A stretch of 64,000 nucleotides of DNA from Hoeflea_A sp965204935. GTDB taxonomy: Bacteria; Pseudomonadota; Alphaproteobacteria; Rhizobiales; Rhizobiaceae. Below, piece after piece: positions 43,850 to 51,829 of the stretch; positions within the stretch are counted from its first letter, which is position 1, and each line of letters begins with the position of its first letter. Under the pieces are notes generated by a model, which was not told where the DNA came from, did no database searches, and saw only the letters and a list, made by a program, of their open reading frames with translations. The DNA is taken from the NCBI RefSeq assembly GCF_965204935.1, contig NZ_CBDBFO010000002.1; one strand, written 5' to 3'. The translations under genes were made by a program, and so were the position numbers.

Positions 43850-45055
43850 ATGTTTCTCGATGTCTTGAGGCGGCGCAATCCGGGCTTGATCGAAGCGGCG
43901 ATCGCGCTGCACCAGCAGGGTCAAATCCCGGCCAACGCCTACGTGCTTGACATTGATGCTGTGGAAGAGAATGCACGCCTCTTCAAAGCCGAGGCCGGCA
44001 AACGAGGCCTCAAGGTCTTCGCCATGACCAAGCAGGTTGGCCGCAGCAGCGCTTTCTGCCAGGCATTGATGCGCGCCGGCGTCGATCGCGCGGTGGCGGT
44101 GGACATGGCATGCGCCGTCGCCTGCAGACGCGCCGGCATGACAATCGGGCACCTCGGGCACCTCGTCCAGATTCCGCGCTATGAGGCGGAACTGGCGGTC
44201 ACGAGTATCAAGCCCGAATACTGGACGGTTTTCTCCCAAGAAAAGGCGCGGGAAGCAGCGTCTGCGTCCAACGCCAAGGGCAGAGAGCAGCAGCTCATGG
44301 CGCGGATCCAGACCGAAGGCGATATATTCTACCGCGGCCACGAGGGTGGTTTTCCGGCGGAGGACATCGTGGCTGCGGCGGACATGATCGACGGTCTTGC
44401 CGGAGCATGTTTTGCCGGCATTACGACGTTTCCAGCGCTGCTTTTTGACAATGAGACCCGCAAGGTGAAGCCGACGCCGAACCTTGCGACGCTCTCTACG
44501 GCTGCAGAAAAGCTGGCCGCGGCGGGCCGTTCAGAAATCGAGATCAATGCGCCCGGCACAACGTCTTCCGTGGTGCTCGACGCACTCGCTGAAGCCGGTG
44601 CAACGCAGTGCGAGCCGGGGAACGGACTGCACGGGACAACCCCCCTGCATGCGCTTGAAGACCTGCCAGAACGCCCGGCAGTCGTCTATCTCAGCGAGGT
44701 GTCGCATCTGCATGGCGGGCGGGCCTATTGCTTTGGCGGCGGATTGTATATCGATCCGGTTTTCCCGGACTACGATGTCAAAGCTGTCGTTTCGCGGGAG
44801 CCGACCACGCAGGAAACGGCCCTTGCAAGCGTGGAGATCCCGCCGCCCTCGGCGATTGACTACTACGGGATGATCGACACATCCGGTCCGGCAAAGCCGC
44901 AGCCGGGTGACAGTGTCGTCTTCGGTTTCCGGGGCCAGGCCTTTGTCACAAGGGCCTTCACCGTCGGCATTTCCGGGATCGCATCCGGCGATCCGAAGGT
45001 CGTTTCGATCGAGAACATTTTTGGCGGAACCGAAACATGGCCGGAGCTGCAATGA
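43850..45055 (+). CDS. YhfX-like PLP-dependent protein (alanine racemase-type barrel)
   Basis: Predicted fold-type III PLP enzyme of 401 aa. The N-terminal half is an alanine-racemase-like barrel (AYVLDIDAVEENARLF, then VFAMTKQVG where the Lys is the likely PLP ligand). The C-terminal part (YLSEVSHLHGGRAYCFGGGLYIDP, VVFGFRGQAFVTRAFTVGISGI) matches the YhfX family of E. coli, whose reaction is not established. GGGAGG at 43839-43844 supports the start. Insertion between permease and ATPase genes and overlap with the latter suggest it acts on the imported compound. Confidence 0.85.
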   Translation: MFLDVLRRRNPGLIEAAIALHQQGQIPANAYVLDIDAVEENARLFKAEAGKRGLKVFAMTKQVGRSSAFCQALMRAGVDRAVAVDMACAVACRRAGMTIGHLGHLVQIPRYEAELAVTSIKPEYWTVFSQEKAREAASASNAKGREQQLMARIQTEGDIFYRGHEGGFPAEDIVAAADMIDGLAGACFAGITTFPALLFDNETRKVKPTPNLATLSTAAEKLAAAGRSEIEINAPGTTSSVVLDALAEAGATQCEPGNGLHGTTPLHALEDLPERPAVVYLSEVSHLHGGRAYCFGGGLYIDPVFPDYDVKAVVSREPTTQETALASVEIPPPSAIDYYGMIDTSGPAKPQPGDSVVFGFRGQAFVTRAFTVGISGIASGDPKVVSIENIFGGTETWPELQ

Positions 45056-45813
45056 TGTCCGACACGGCGGCCGGCAATTCGGCATCTGCGGTACTTTCGC
45101 TCGCAAACATTCACAAGACGTTCGGTGGCGTGGTGGCGGTCGAGGATTTTTCGCTCGAGCTTCACGCCGGCGAAATCGTTGCTCTGGTGGGAGACAACGG
45201 GGCTGGAAAGTCGACCCTCGTCAAAATGATATCCGGCGTCCACGCACCGACCTCCGGCACGATCAGCCTGGATGGCGAAGCAGTGGCATTCGCCGATGCA
45301 AGCGTTGCCCGGGCACACGGCATTGAAGTGGTCTACCAGGACCTTGCACTTGCCGATCAGCAGCCGGTCTACATGAACATGTTCCTGGGGCGGGAGACGG
45401 TGCGCGGTCCGCTGAAGCTCCTGGACCGGAAGGCGATGATGCGCGAGACACAGCAGCTTGTTGACGAACTGGACGTGCGCATTCCTTCGGCAAGGGCTGT
45501 CATCCGGGATCTGTCAGGCGGCCAGCGCCAGGGTGTGGCGATTGCCCGCGCGACCCATTGGGCGAGGAAGCTCATCTTGCTGGACGAGCCGACGGCAGCG
45601 CTTGGGGTGGCCGAGACGGCCAGGGTCGAGGATATCGTCAGGACACTGCGCGAACGCAACATTGCCATCCTGATCATCAGCCACAGCCTCGATCAGGTCT
45701 TCCGGCTGTCGGACCGGATCTGCGTCTTGCGGCGGGGCATACAGATCGGTGTGCGCGAGACCGCGAAAACGGACAAGAACGAGATCGTCTCCATGATCAC
45801 AGGCGTTGGCTAG
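45052..45813 (+). CDS. Sugar-type ABC transporter ATPase, single-domain (FrcA-like)
   Basis: Nucleotide-binding protein of 253 aa with one ATPase domain, unlike the doubled RbsA; FrcA of rhizobial fructose importers has this size. Walker A is GDNGAGKST, the signature is DLSGGQRQGVAIARA, Walker B is LILLDEPTAALGV and the switch is ILIISHSLDQVF. ATG 45052 or 45055 both fit GGAG at 45043-45046; the former overlaps the YhfX stop (ATGA). The 3' end overlaps the convergent ABC-2 permease gene by 4 nt. Confidence 0.93.
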   Translation: MMSDTAAGNSASAVLSLANIHKTFGGVVAVEDFSLELHAGEIVALVGDNGAGKSTLVKMISGVHAPTSGTISLDGEAVAFADASVARAHGIEVVYQDLALADQQPVYMNMFLGRETVRGPLKLLDRKAMMRETQQLVDELDVRIPSARAVIRDLSGGQRQGVAIARATHWARKLILLDEPTAALGVAETARVEDIVRTLRERNIAILIISHSLDQVFRLSDRICVLRRGIQIGVRETAKTDKNEIVSMITGVG

Positions 45814-46571
45814 GTCCTGATGCGGTAGCCTGTCTTGAAGATCCACATGATGGTGCCGAGGCAGAGGGTGAGGAAGAGCGCAATCATTGCCAGGCTCAGG
45901 CCAACGGCGACATCGCCCTGGCCGAAGAAGCTCCAGCGAAAGCCGGAGATCAGATAGACTACGGGATTGAAGAGCGTAACGTTCTGCCACAGCGGCGGCA
46001 GCATGTTGATGGAATAAAAGCTGCCGCCGAGGAACACCAGCGGCGTGATCACCAGCAGCGGCACCAGCTGCAACTGCTCGAAATTTTTTGCCCAGATGCC
46101 GATGATAAAGCCGAACAGGCTGAAGGAGATGCAGGTCAGCACCAGAAAGCCAAGCATCCAGAAAGGATGATCGATGCGCAGCGGAACGAACAGGTTGGCG
46201 GTAAGCAGGATGATGATGCCGATGACGAAAGACTTGGTGGCCGCCGCCCCGACATAGCCGACCACGATCTCGATGCTGGAGATCGGTGCCGACAGAATCT
46301 CCTGGATGGTGCCGATGAAACGCGGGAAATAGATGCCAAACGAGGCGTTGGAGACGCTCTGGGTCAGCACGGTAAGCATGATGAGGCCGGGCACGATGAA
46401 GGTGCCGTAGCTGACGCCCTCGACCTCAGCGAAGCGCGAGCCGATTGCAGCACCGAACACGACGAAATAAAGGGCGGTCGAAATCACCGGCGAGACAACG
46501 CTCTGCAGCAGCGTACGGAATGTGCGCGACATTTCGAACAGGTAAATCGCCCTGATAGCGTGAAAGTTCAT
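45810..46571 (-). CDS. ABC-2 type export permease, now separated from its ATPase
   Basis: Membrane subunit, 253 aa, with six helices. ABC-2/NodJ-like features are SRTFRTLLQSVVSPVISTALYFVVFGAAIG, YGTFIVPGLIMLTVLTQSVSNASFGI and ILSAPISSIEIVVGYVGAA. Such permeases work with a cytoplasmic ATPase normally encoded just upstream. Here the upstream side is an IS66-family element, and only a few codons resembling the ATPase 3' end remain. The exporter is therefore probably non-functional unless another ATPase serves it. Confidence 0.92.
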   Translation of the reverse strand: MNFHAIRAIYLFEMSRTFRTLLQSVVSPVISTALYFVVFGAAIGSRFAEVEGVSYGTFIVPGLIMLTVLTQSVSNASFGIYFPRFIGTIQEILSAPISSIEIVVGYVGAAATKSFVIGIIILLTANLFVPLRIDHPFWMLGFLVLTCISFSLFGFIIGIWAKNFEQLQLVPLLVITPLVFLGGSFYSINMLPPLWQNVTLFNPVVYLISGFRWSFFGQGDVAVGLSLAMIALFLTLCLGTIMWIFKTGYRIRT

Positions 46572-46591
46572 GCGTCACCCTTGATCAGATT
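46568..46591 (-). pseudogene. 3' remnant of the ABC-2 exporter ATPase gene
   Basis: Before the permease ATG an open frame reads NLIKGDA and stops with a TGA that overlaps the permease start (ATGA), the usual coupling of an ATPase gene to its permease. Upstream of this the sequence is the left end of an IS66-family element. I infer that the rest of the ATPase gene was lost at the insertion. The eight codons are too few for a homology call. Confidence 0.5.
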
Positions 46592-46607
46592 GTAACTGCT
46601 CACCCCG

Positions 46608-47270
46608 TCACGCGTCTTGAGCATAGTGTGATTTGACCATATTGGCGGCATTTCCGGCCAGCGCGATCTGGATCGCGACAAGTGGATTATATCCGAGGGC
46701 ACCCATGGAACTCAGGTAGCTTGATATCCGGCACCAGGCGTGTGCATAGCGGTCTGTCCGGAAGCAGCCCGAGACTTTGATTTTGACCTTTGCCATCCTG
46801 ATTTTTTGCTCGCCCGCGTTATTGGTGAAGCTGACATCGGGTTCGCTCATGAAGCGAAGCACGGAGTCCTCGTGTTTCAACAGACGCTCATGCAGGTTGT
46901 GGGCATCCGACTTTGCGACCCGTCCGCGCTTACCTTCCGGTTTCGCAGGAACGTCGGGCATTTCCCCGGCACCTTGCGTCAGAATGGTCCGATACCTTTT
47001 GCGTATCTTGCGACATTCGGCCTCGCTCAACACCCCGGTCTCGCTCTTGTTGACCTTATGGCAGACCTCACGCAACACCTTCCTCATCAGGCGCGCCCAA
47101 CGGTAATTGCTGGAGTCGACGACAAAGGTCAGTTCCCGAAGCAGATGCGACCCGCATAGCTGATGCTTGCACTGGCTGTATGCAAGGTAGGATGCCCAGC
47201 AATCATGGATCAACACCCCGGTGTAGACCGGAATGATGCCGAATGCCTCTATCGCTTCCTTGCCGCGCCT
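46608..47270 (-). pseudogene. tnpC: IS66 transposase TnpC, C-terminal fragment
   Basis: C-terminal 220 residues of an IS66 transposase, beginning at the junction with the nested element as RRGKEAIEAFGIIPVYTG. It carries the second catalytic Asp in LIHDCWASYLAYSQC and the Glu region TNNAGEQKIRMAKVKIKVSG. The N-terminal part with the first Asp lies beyond the nested element. It is inactive as it stands. Confidence 0.88.
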
Positions 47271-47371
47271 GGGGTGCAGGAACTTGATAGTGTGGATACC
47301 CCGCCCGGAGGCATCGTAATGTGCCAGGTGCCGTTATACTGAACGTCACAAATCAAAGGGAGAGTATCCAC

Positions 47372-48397
47372 ATGTCGGAAGTTAGCATCATCGGCGTTGA
47401 TCTTGCAAAGCAGGTTTTTCAGGTCCACGGAGCCACAGCCGATGGCTCGGTTGGCTACCGCAAGAAGTTGAGCCGCGCCCAGTTCATGCCGTTTCTTGCA
47501 CAGCAGCCCCGATGCATTGTCGCGATGGAGGCCTGCGCCACAGCTCACGATTGGGGCCGCGAGATCGGTAAGTTGGGCCATGAGGTGAAGCTGATTCCAC
47601 CTCAGTACGTGAAACCTTTTGTCAAAAGGCAGAAAAACGACAGGGCAGACGCTGAGGCGATCACTGAAGCTGCCTCCCGGCCGACCATGCGGTTCGTTGA
47701 GGTGAAATCCACCGAGCAGCAATCGCGCGGCATGCTGTTCCGATCACGGCAGATGTTTGTCAGGCAGCGCACGCAGACCATCAATGCGCTGCGCGGCCAT
47801 CTCGCCGAATATGGCGTGATCGGGCCGAAGAGCAAGGCGGGGATCAAGAAGTTGAGAGCCGCGCTGGACGACGATACCAATGGGCTGCCCGCCCTCGTGC
47901 GTAACACGGCCCGGATGTATGCCGAGCACATCGATCTGCTGGCGACCAGGATTTTCGATCTGACGAAGCAACTCAAGACGGAGGCGAAAGCATCCGGCAC
48001 AGTGCGAAGGCTGACAACAATGCCGGGCGTCGGGTTGCAGACGGCACTGGCAATTGAGGCCTTTGCCCCGGACATGAATTGCTTCAAACGGGGGCGTGAC
48101 TTCGCAGCCTGGCTGGGTCTCGTGCCGCTTCAGCGCTCGACAGGCGGTAAGGACCGGCTCGGGAAAGTTTCGAAGATGGGTCAGAAAGACATCCGAAGCC
48201 TGTTGATCATCGGGGCGATGTCAGTGATCAATGCGGCGACGCGGTTTGGGGTTCGCAAGGGAAGCTGGCTGGCCAGAATGCTGGATCGAAAACCGAAGCT
48301 TCTGGTCGCGATCACGCTGGCCAACAGGATGGCACGGGGTATCTGGGCCATGATATCGAAACAGGAGAATTATCGGAATCCGGAGGCGGTAGCGTAA
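47372..48397 (+). CDS. IS110-family transposase (IS1111 group)
   Basis: DEDD recombinase of 341 aa from the ATG at 47372, with GGGAG at 47358-47362. The N-terminal RuvC-like DEDD domain has D10 in IIGVDLAKQVFQVHG, Glu in VAMEACATAHDWGRE and the Asp pair in KNDRADAEAI. The C-terminal transposase_20 domain has TMPGVGLQTALAIEAF and LVPLQRSTGGKDRLGKVSKMG, with a candidate Ser nucleophile. The frame is intact, so the element may still be active. Such enzymes use an element-encoded guide RNA. Confidence 0.95.
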   Translation: MSEVSIIGVDLAKQVFQVHGATADGSVGYRKKLSRAQFMPFLAQQPRCIVAMEACATAHDWGREIGKLGHEVKLIPPQYVKPFVKRQKNDRADAEAITEAASRPTMRFVEVKSTEQQSRGMLFRSRQMFVRQRTQTINALRGHLAEYGVIGPKSKAGIKKLRAALDDDTNGLPALVRNTARMYAEHIDLLATRIFDLTKQLKTEAKASGTVRRLTTMPGVGLQTALAIEAFAPDMNCFKRGRDFAAWLGLVPLQRSTGGKDRLGKVSKMGQKDIRSLLIIGAMSVINAATRFGVRKGSWLARMLDRKPKLLVAITLANRMARGIWAMISKQENYRNPEAVA

Positions 48398-48657
48398 GCG
48401 CGGATCGCGCAACGCTTCGCGTCGGTGCCCGGGACGTGTGAAGAGGTCGACGAATAGCATGGGAGATTGATCGGAAAGATCCGGAGCGGGAAAACCATGT
48501 TGACCCAAAAGGCAAAATAGCTTTGGAACTTGATTTGGACCCGGTTCGCGCATCACCATACCGGCCCGCGGCTGCACAAAAAGCCGCACTGTGAGGCCTG
48601 ATAAATGACCGCATCCGATCACACGCTCACATCACCGTTCGAAAATCGCTTGACACC
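48398..48657 (+). other. 3' noncoding region of the IS1111-type element, candidate guide RNA
   Basis: 260 bp without a gene between transposase stop and element end. It contains a 6-bp-stem hairpin GCGGCT / AGCCGC at 48568-48587. In IS1111-group elements this region encodes the guide (seek or bridge) RNA. No RNA boundary can be read from the sequence alone. Confidence 0.35.
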
Positions 48658-48661
48658 GGGG

Positions 48662-49464
48662 TATCCATAAATGAGGGTCAGGGAGTCATCGGTCAGCACA
48701 TGCAGCCACTGGTTTTTGCTGTCGACCCTGAAACCGGTCTCATCGGCATGCAGGGCCGGGCGGGTCAGAAGATGTGCGGCGGCAGCCGTTTCCCAGGGTT
48801 CAAGCGCCTCGTGCAGTCGCTGGATGTAGCCCAGGCAGGTGGCCTGCGACATCCTGACGCCAGAGATGGCCCGCACCAGTTCGACGGCGCGGCGCAAAGA
48901 CAGCATCTGGGCAATCAGCAGGTTGATCACGAAGGCCTGAAAGCCAACGCCATATTGCAAAGGCCCCGGCATGTTTTCAGGGAAACGCCCCTTGGTTCGG
49001 GTGCGGCATTTGGGGCAGTCCCTGGTTTCCGCGACGACCTTTTTCTCGACAACCTCGAACATGATATCGAGATGGATGCGTTCCTCGCGCGCCGAGGGTT
49101 CGACGTCTGAGAGATCAGCCCCGCAACTGTCACAAACCTGGACGGTGGAGGTTTCCCCGACGGTGACCTTGCGAAGGTTTTCGCCCGTCATCCAGTTCGG
49201 CGCCACACCCTTGCCGGAAGCCTTTTTGCTCCGTTTCCCGGTGTTGTCCTTATCCGTCTGCGACGGCGCAATACTGGAGTTCTTGCCGGTCTTCCTGGTC
49301 GTCTTTTCCAGAAAGATGGCGATCAGGATGCCCAGCAAGCTGCACAACACGCCAATAACCGCATCGACGTCATCTGAAATCCTGCCCGCTTTGCGCAGCG
49401 CGGCAATGCGCGCCCTGGCAGCATCGAACTCTTCACGCAGGGAAGTGCCATTCACGCTTGCCAT
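48662..49464 (-). pseudogene. tnpC: IS66 transposase TnpC, N-terminal fragment
   Basis: N-terminal 268 residues of the IS66 transposase. A coiled-coil-like start is followed by a zinc-binding segment (VQVCDSCGADLSDVEPS, TRDCPKCRTRTKGRFPE), the IS66 core (GPLQYGVGFQAFVINLLIAQMLSLRRAVELV) and the first catalytic Asp in ALHADETGFRV. The frame runs a few codons into the nested element before stopping. The rest of the gene is at 46608-47270. Confidence 0.9.
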
Positions 49465-49756
49465 CAGTCCGCCCGCGATGCCATGGACATCAGGCCATGC
49501 GGTGGCCGCATCGCCTTTTCAGGCTTCCAAATGCAGCGAGTAGCCTTGACTGAAAGACCACCCCAATGCGGCTTTTCCCAAATCAATCGAACACGTGTCA
49601 TAACCCGATAGAATCACGAAAATCGCAATGAGGGGATCGTTAATAGCCGATTCAAATCGTCGCACCACTCCGAGGCCAAAAAGGCATCTCGATTGAGCTA
49701 GTGGGTCTGAAACCGCCGTTGAATCTCGGGGACTTAAAGTGGGGGTGAGCAGTTAC

Positions 49757-49916
49757 CGGTTTTCAACGTAACGCAGAAACTTTCGCCGCCGCACGGAGCG
49801 ATGGCCGCGGTCTCTCCGGATTGCGTGCGCCAATTGCCGACGATGGGATCGGCAGCGAGCGCGGCGTTGCTCATGGCTGTGACTATGGCGGCTGCCAGGA
49901 CGGTTCTCTTCAACAT
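49757..49916 (-). pseudogene. DUF2147 protein gene truncated by the IS66-family element
   Basis: The first 53 codons of a DUF2147-type exported protein: signal peptide MLKRTVLAAAIVTAMSNAALA, then DPIVGNWRTQSGETAAIAPCG and FCVTLKTG, the typical N-terminus of this family (normally about 120-150 aa). The frame enters the IS at 49756 and stops six codons later. The rest of the gene is absent from the window, so the protein is lost. Confidence 0.85.
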
Positions 49917-50320
49917 CGTTACTCCCGGAATTGTAATCGGAAACCGACTATTGATTGACGTATGCGTCAATCAAAATCCAGCAGTTTCTGCCTGTCGGAG
50001 ATCAGAATCTTTGGCCAGAACACAGGATTTCCGGTCCGACAATCTTTGCCTTGGTTAGCGATCGGTTTACGCCCGTTCGATTCATTTTTAATTAAGTTGT
50101 CTTCAAAAGCCCGCTTTTCCTGATTTTCGATGATTAACGAAAGTTCAAGTTTACCAATGGTTTGAACTTTGTTTGCTTACGGTTAAGCATGCCGCTTAAC
50201 GCCGGATTCAAGGCCGCCGGTCAAACTCCACCCATCACGACCAAGCCGGAACAACCGGCACGCAAATAGGGCTCTTGGAAGCTTGACAGGGTAAAGACAG
50301 TTTTTGACGGGGACTTTGAT
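49917..50320. other. 404-bp intergenic region
   Basis: No gene recognised. It contains two inverted repeats: a perfect 10-bp pair at 49951-49974 near the truncated DUF2147 start, and GTTAAGC / GCTTAAC at 50182-50200. The centre is AT-rich and must hold promoters for the divergent DUF2147 remnant and the small Sel1-like gene. Confidence 0.6.
49951..49974. promoter_or_regulatory. Perfect palindrome upstream of the DUF2147 remnant
   Basis: TTGATTGACG (49951-49960), spacer TATG, CGTCAATCAA (49965-49974): a perfect 10-bp inverted repeat 35 bp upstream of the DUF2147 start. The size and short spacer fit a homodimeric repressor site of MarR or TetR type. The regulator is not in the window. Confidence 0.5.
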
Positions 50321-50587
50321 ATGGCACGTTTTGAGATACTGGATCAGCAGCTTGCGGCTATGGGCGGTGACGCTGAGGCAGAAATCTTCTGCGAGATGGG
50401 ATTGATGTATGCCGCCGGGCGCGATTGTCCCATGGACCATATCGCTGCACACAAATGGCTGAATATCGCGGCGATCAAGGGTTCGAGCCGCGCCGCCGAA
50501 CTCCGCTCCGATCTCGCACAGAGCATGACCAAGGCGGATCTCGCCGAGGCTCTTCGCTCGGCACGCGAATGGATGACGATGCACTGA
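50321..50587 (+). CDS. Small Sel1-repeat-like protein
   Basis: Protein of 88 aa without signal peptide. The central sequence AEIFCEMGLMYAAGRDCPMDHIAAHKWLNIAAIKGSSRAAEL matches one to one-and-a-half Sel1/TPR-like repeats (two helices, with the typical AHKWLNIAA segment). Such proteins mediate protein-protein contacts; the partner is unknown. It is a monocistronic gene with a clear terminator 68 bp downstream. Confidence 0.85.
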   Translation: MARFEILDQQLAAMGGDAEAEIFCEMGLMYAAGRDCPMDHIAAHKWLNIAAIKGSSRAAELRSDLAQSMTKADLAEALRSAREWMTMH

Positions 50588-50654
50588 ATGCCGGCCATGC
50601 CGTAACAGGGCAGGGCGCATCCAGAAACCGCGTAAACTTATGAATCAAATATAG

Positions 50655-50692
50655 AAAATGCCGGCGAACGGATGAGTCGCCGGCATTTTTTT
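50655..50692 (+). terminator. Intrinsic terminator after the Sel1-like gene
   Basis: Stem AAAATGCCGGCGA / TCGCCGGCATTTT with a 9-nt loop, followed by a run of seven T in total. This is the clearest intrinsic terminator of the window. It also separates the Sel1-like gene from the porin gene. Confidence 0.9.
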
Positions 50693-50738
50693 GCCGACCT
50701 CCGGTTGTGGCGTTCCACAAAATGACTGGAGGTCAGAA

Positions 50739-51710
50739 ATGAAAATCAAGAGCCTTCTTCTCGGCTCCGCTGCGGCATTGTTCGCAGTCTCCGGTGCTTC
50801 CGCTGCCGATGCGATCGTTGCAGCTGAGCCGGAACCCGTTGAATATGTTCGCGTTTGTGACGCCTTCGGCGCTGGATACTTCTACATCCCCGGCACCGAG
50901 ACCTGTCTGCGGATCAGCGGTTACACCCGTTTCCGTGTGTTCAGTGACGACGATGCGGACTCCTATTATTCACTCGGTAAAGTTGAACTGAACTGGGATG
51001 CGAAGGAAGATACTGAATGGGGTGTCCTGCACGGCCATGCCCGTATCTTCGGTCAGAGGTCGACGGCTCCGGCCTACAGCGTAACGCCTGTGGTCGGTGG
51101 TGCTACCACCAGCACTTACGCTGCCGCTGGCAACTCTGTGGACATCGAGCATGCATATGTCGCTATCGGCGGCCTGCTCGCTGGTTACTATGACTCAACC
51201 TGGATCACCTCCACGAATGGTGGCGCATCCGGTTACGGTGCACACGGCATCTACTCGCTGAACTACGGCTATCAGGTTCGCAACATGATCCAGTACCAGC
51301 TCACTGGTTCCAACTGGTTCGCGGCAATCGCTGTTGAAGACGATTCCAATATTGCTTCCTGGAACCCGGATGTTGTCGGTCGTATCGGCGGCGTTATCGG
51401 CGGTATCACCATCTTCGGTGTTGCCGGTTACGACGCGACGGCCAGCGAATGGGGTGCGAAAATCGGCCTGAACATGGATGTCGGCGCTGGCGGTAACCTG
51501 CGTCTTCAGGGTTACTATGCTTCCGGTGCAAACTCGTATGCTGCAAATATGAGCGCCGGCGTGGTCCTTCCCGCCGCGGGACCGGCAGCGACCTTTACGC
51601 CCGAATGGGCGGTCCTGGCCTCGTACGAGCAGCAGCTCACGCCTGAATTCGCCGCCAACATCAAAGGCGAATGGCTTGGGAACCTCTACACCGCGGGTAA
51701 CGTTCAGTAA
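50739..51710 (+). pseudogene. Outer-membrane porin (Porin_2 family), C-terminus cut off by an IS66-like element
   Basis: Rhizobial-type porin reading frame of 323 aa. GGAGG at 50728-50732 supports the ATG at 50739. A signal peptide (LLLGSAAALFAVSGASAADA) is followed by the family N-terminus (EYVRVCDAFGAGYFYIPGTETCLRISGYTRFRV). The stop TAA is supplied by the terminal repeat of the adjacent element, which begins at 51707. The last residues TAGNVQ lack the C-terminal beta-strand with terminal aromatic residue needed for barrel assembly. The product is probably not functional. Confidence 0.85.
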
Positions 51711-51829
51711 TACCGGCATAACACCGGGCAGAATTCAGGCGTCAGAGCGGACGCTCTTTCTGTTTCCATGATTTTCTGGAGGCATCAACGAATGGGGGAA
51801 TTGTGCTTGCGGTGGCTGGGGTGGGGATT

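Larger units (their letters stand above)
47271..48661 (+). mobile_element. IS110-family (IS1111-type) insertion sequence nested in the IS66 transposase
   Basis: About 1.39 kb inserted into tnpC. Both junctions share GGGG (47271-47274 and 48658-48661), so the ends are defined only to within four bases. Joining the flanks restores a continuous tnpC frame (…YGYP-RRGKEA…). The element has a short 5' region, one transposase gene and a long 3' noncoding region of about 264 bp, as in the IS1111 group, whose guide RNA lies downstream of the transposase. Confidence 0.85.
46592..49756. mobile_element. IS66-family insertion sequence, interrupted by an IS110/IS1111-type element
   Basis: Ends are a 15-bp perfect inverted repeat GTAACTGCTCACCCC, at 46592-46606 and as its complement at 49742-49756; the GTAA start is typical of IS66. 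Without the nested element it is about 1.78 kb with only tnpC, like the ISBst12 subgroup lacking tnpA and tnpB. The 8 bp outside the ends differ (ATCAGATT versus CGGTTTTC), so no target duplication is kept. This suggests deletion or recombination after insertion. Confidence 0.88.

Noticed and set aside
45558..46595. Plus-strand open frame across the FrcA-like ATPase end and the ABC-2 permease
   Set aside because: Antisense to the permease, whose membrane-protein signature is clear; no supporting motif.
51738..51765. Possible terminator after the porin
   Set aside because: The stem is about 5 bp and lies inside the IS66-like element, so it is not the native porin terminator.
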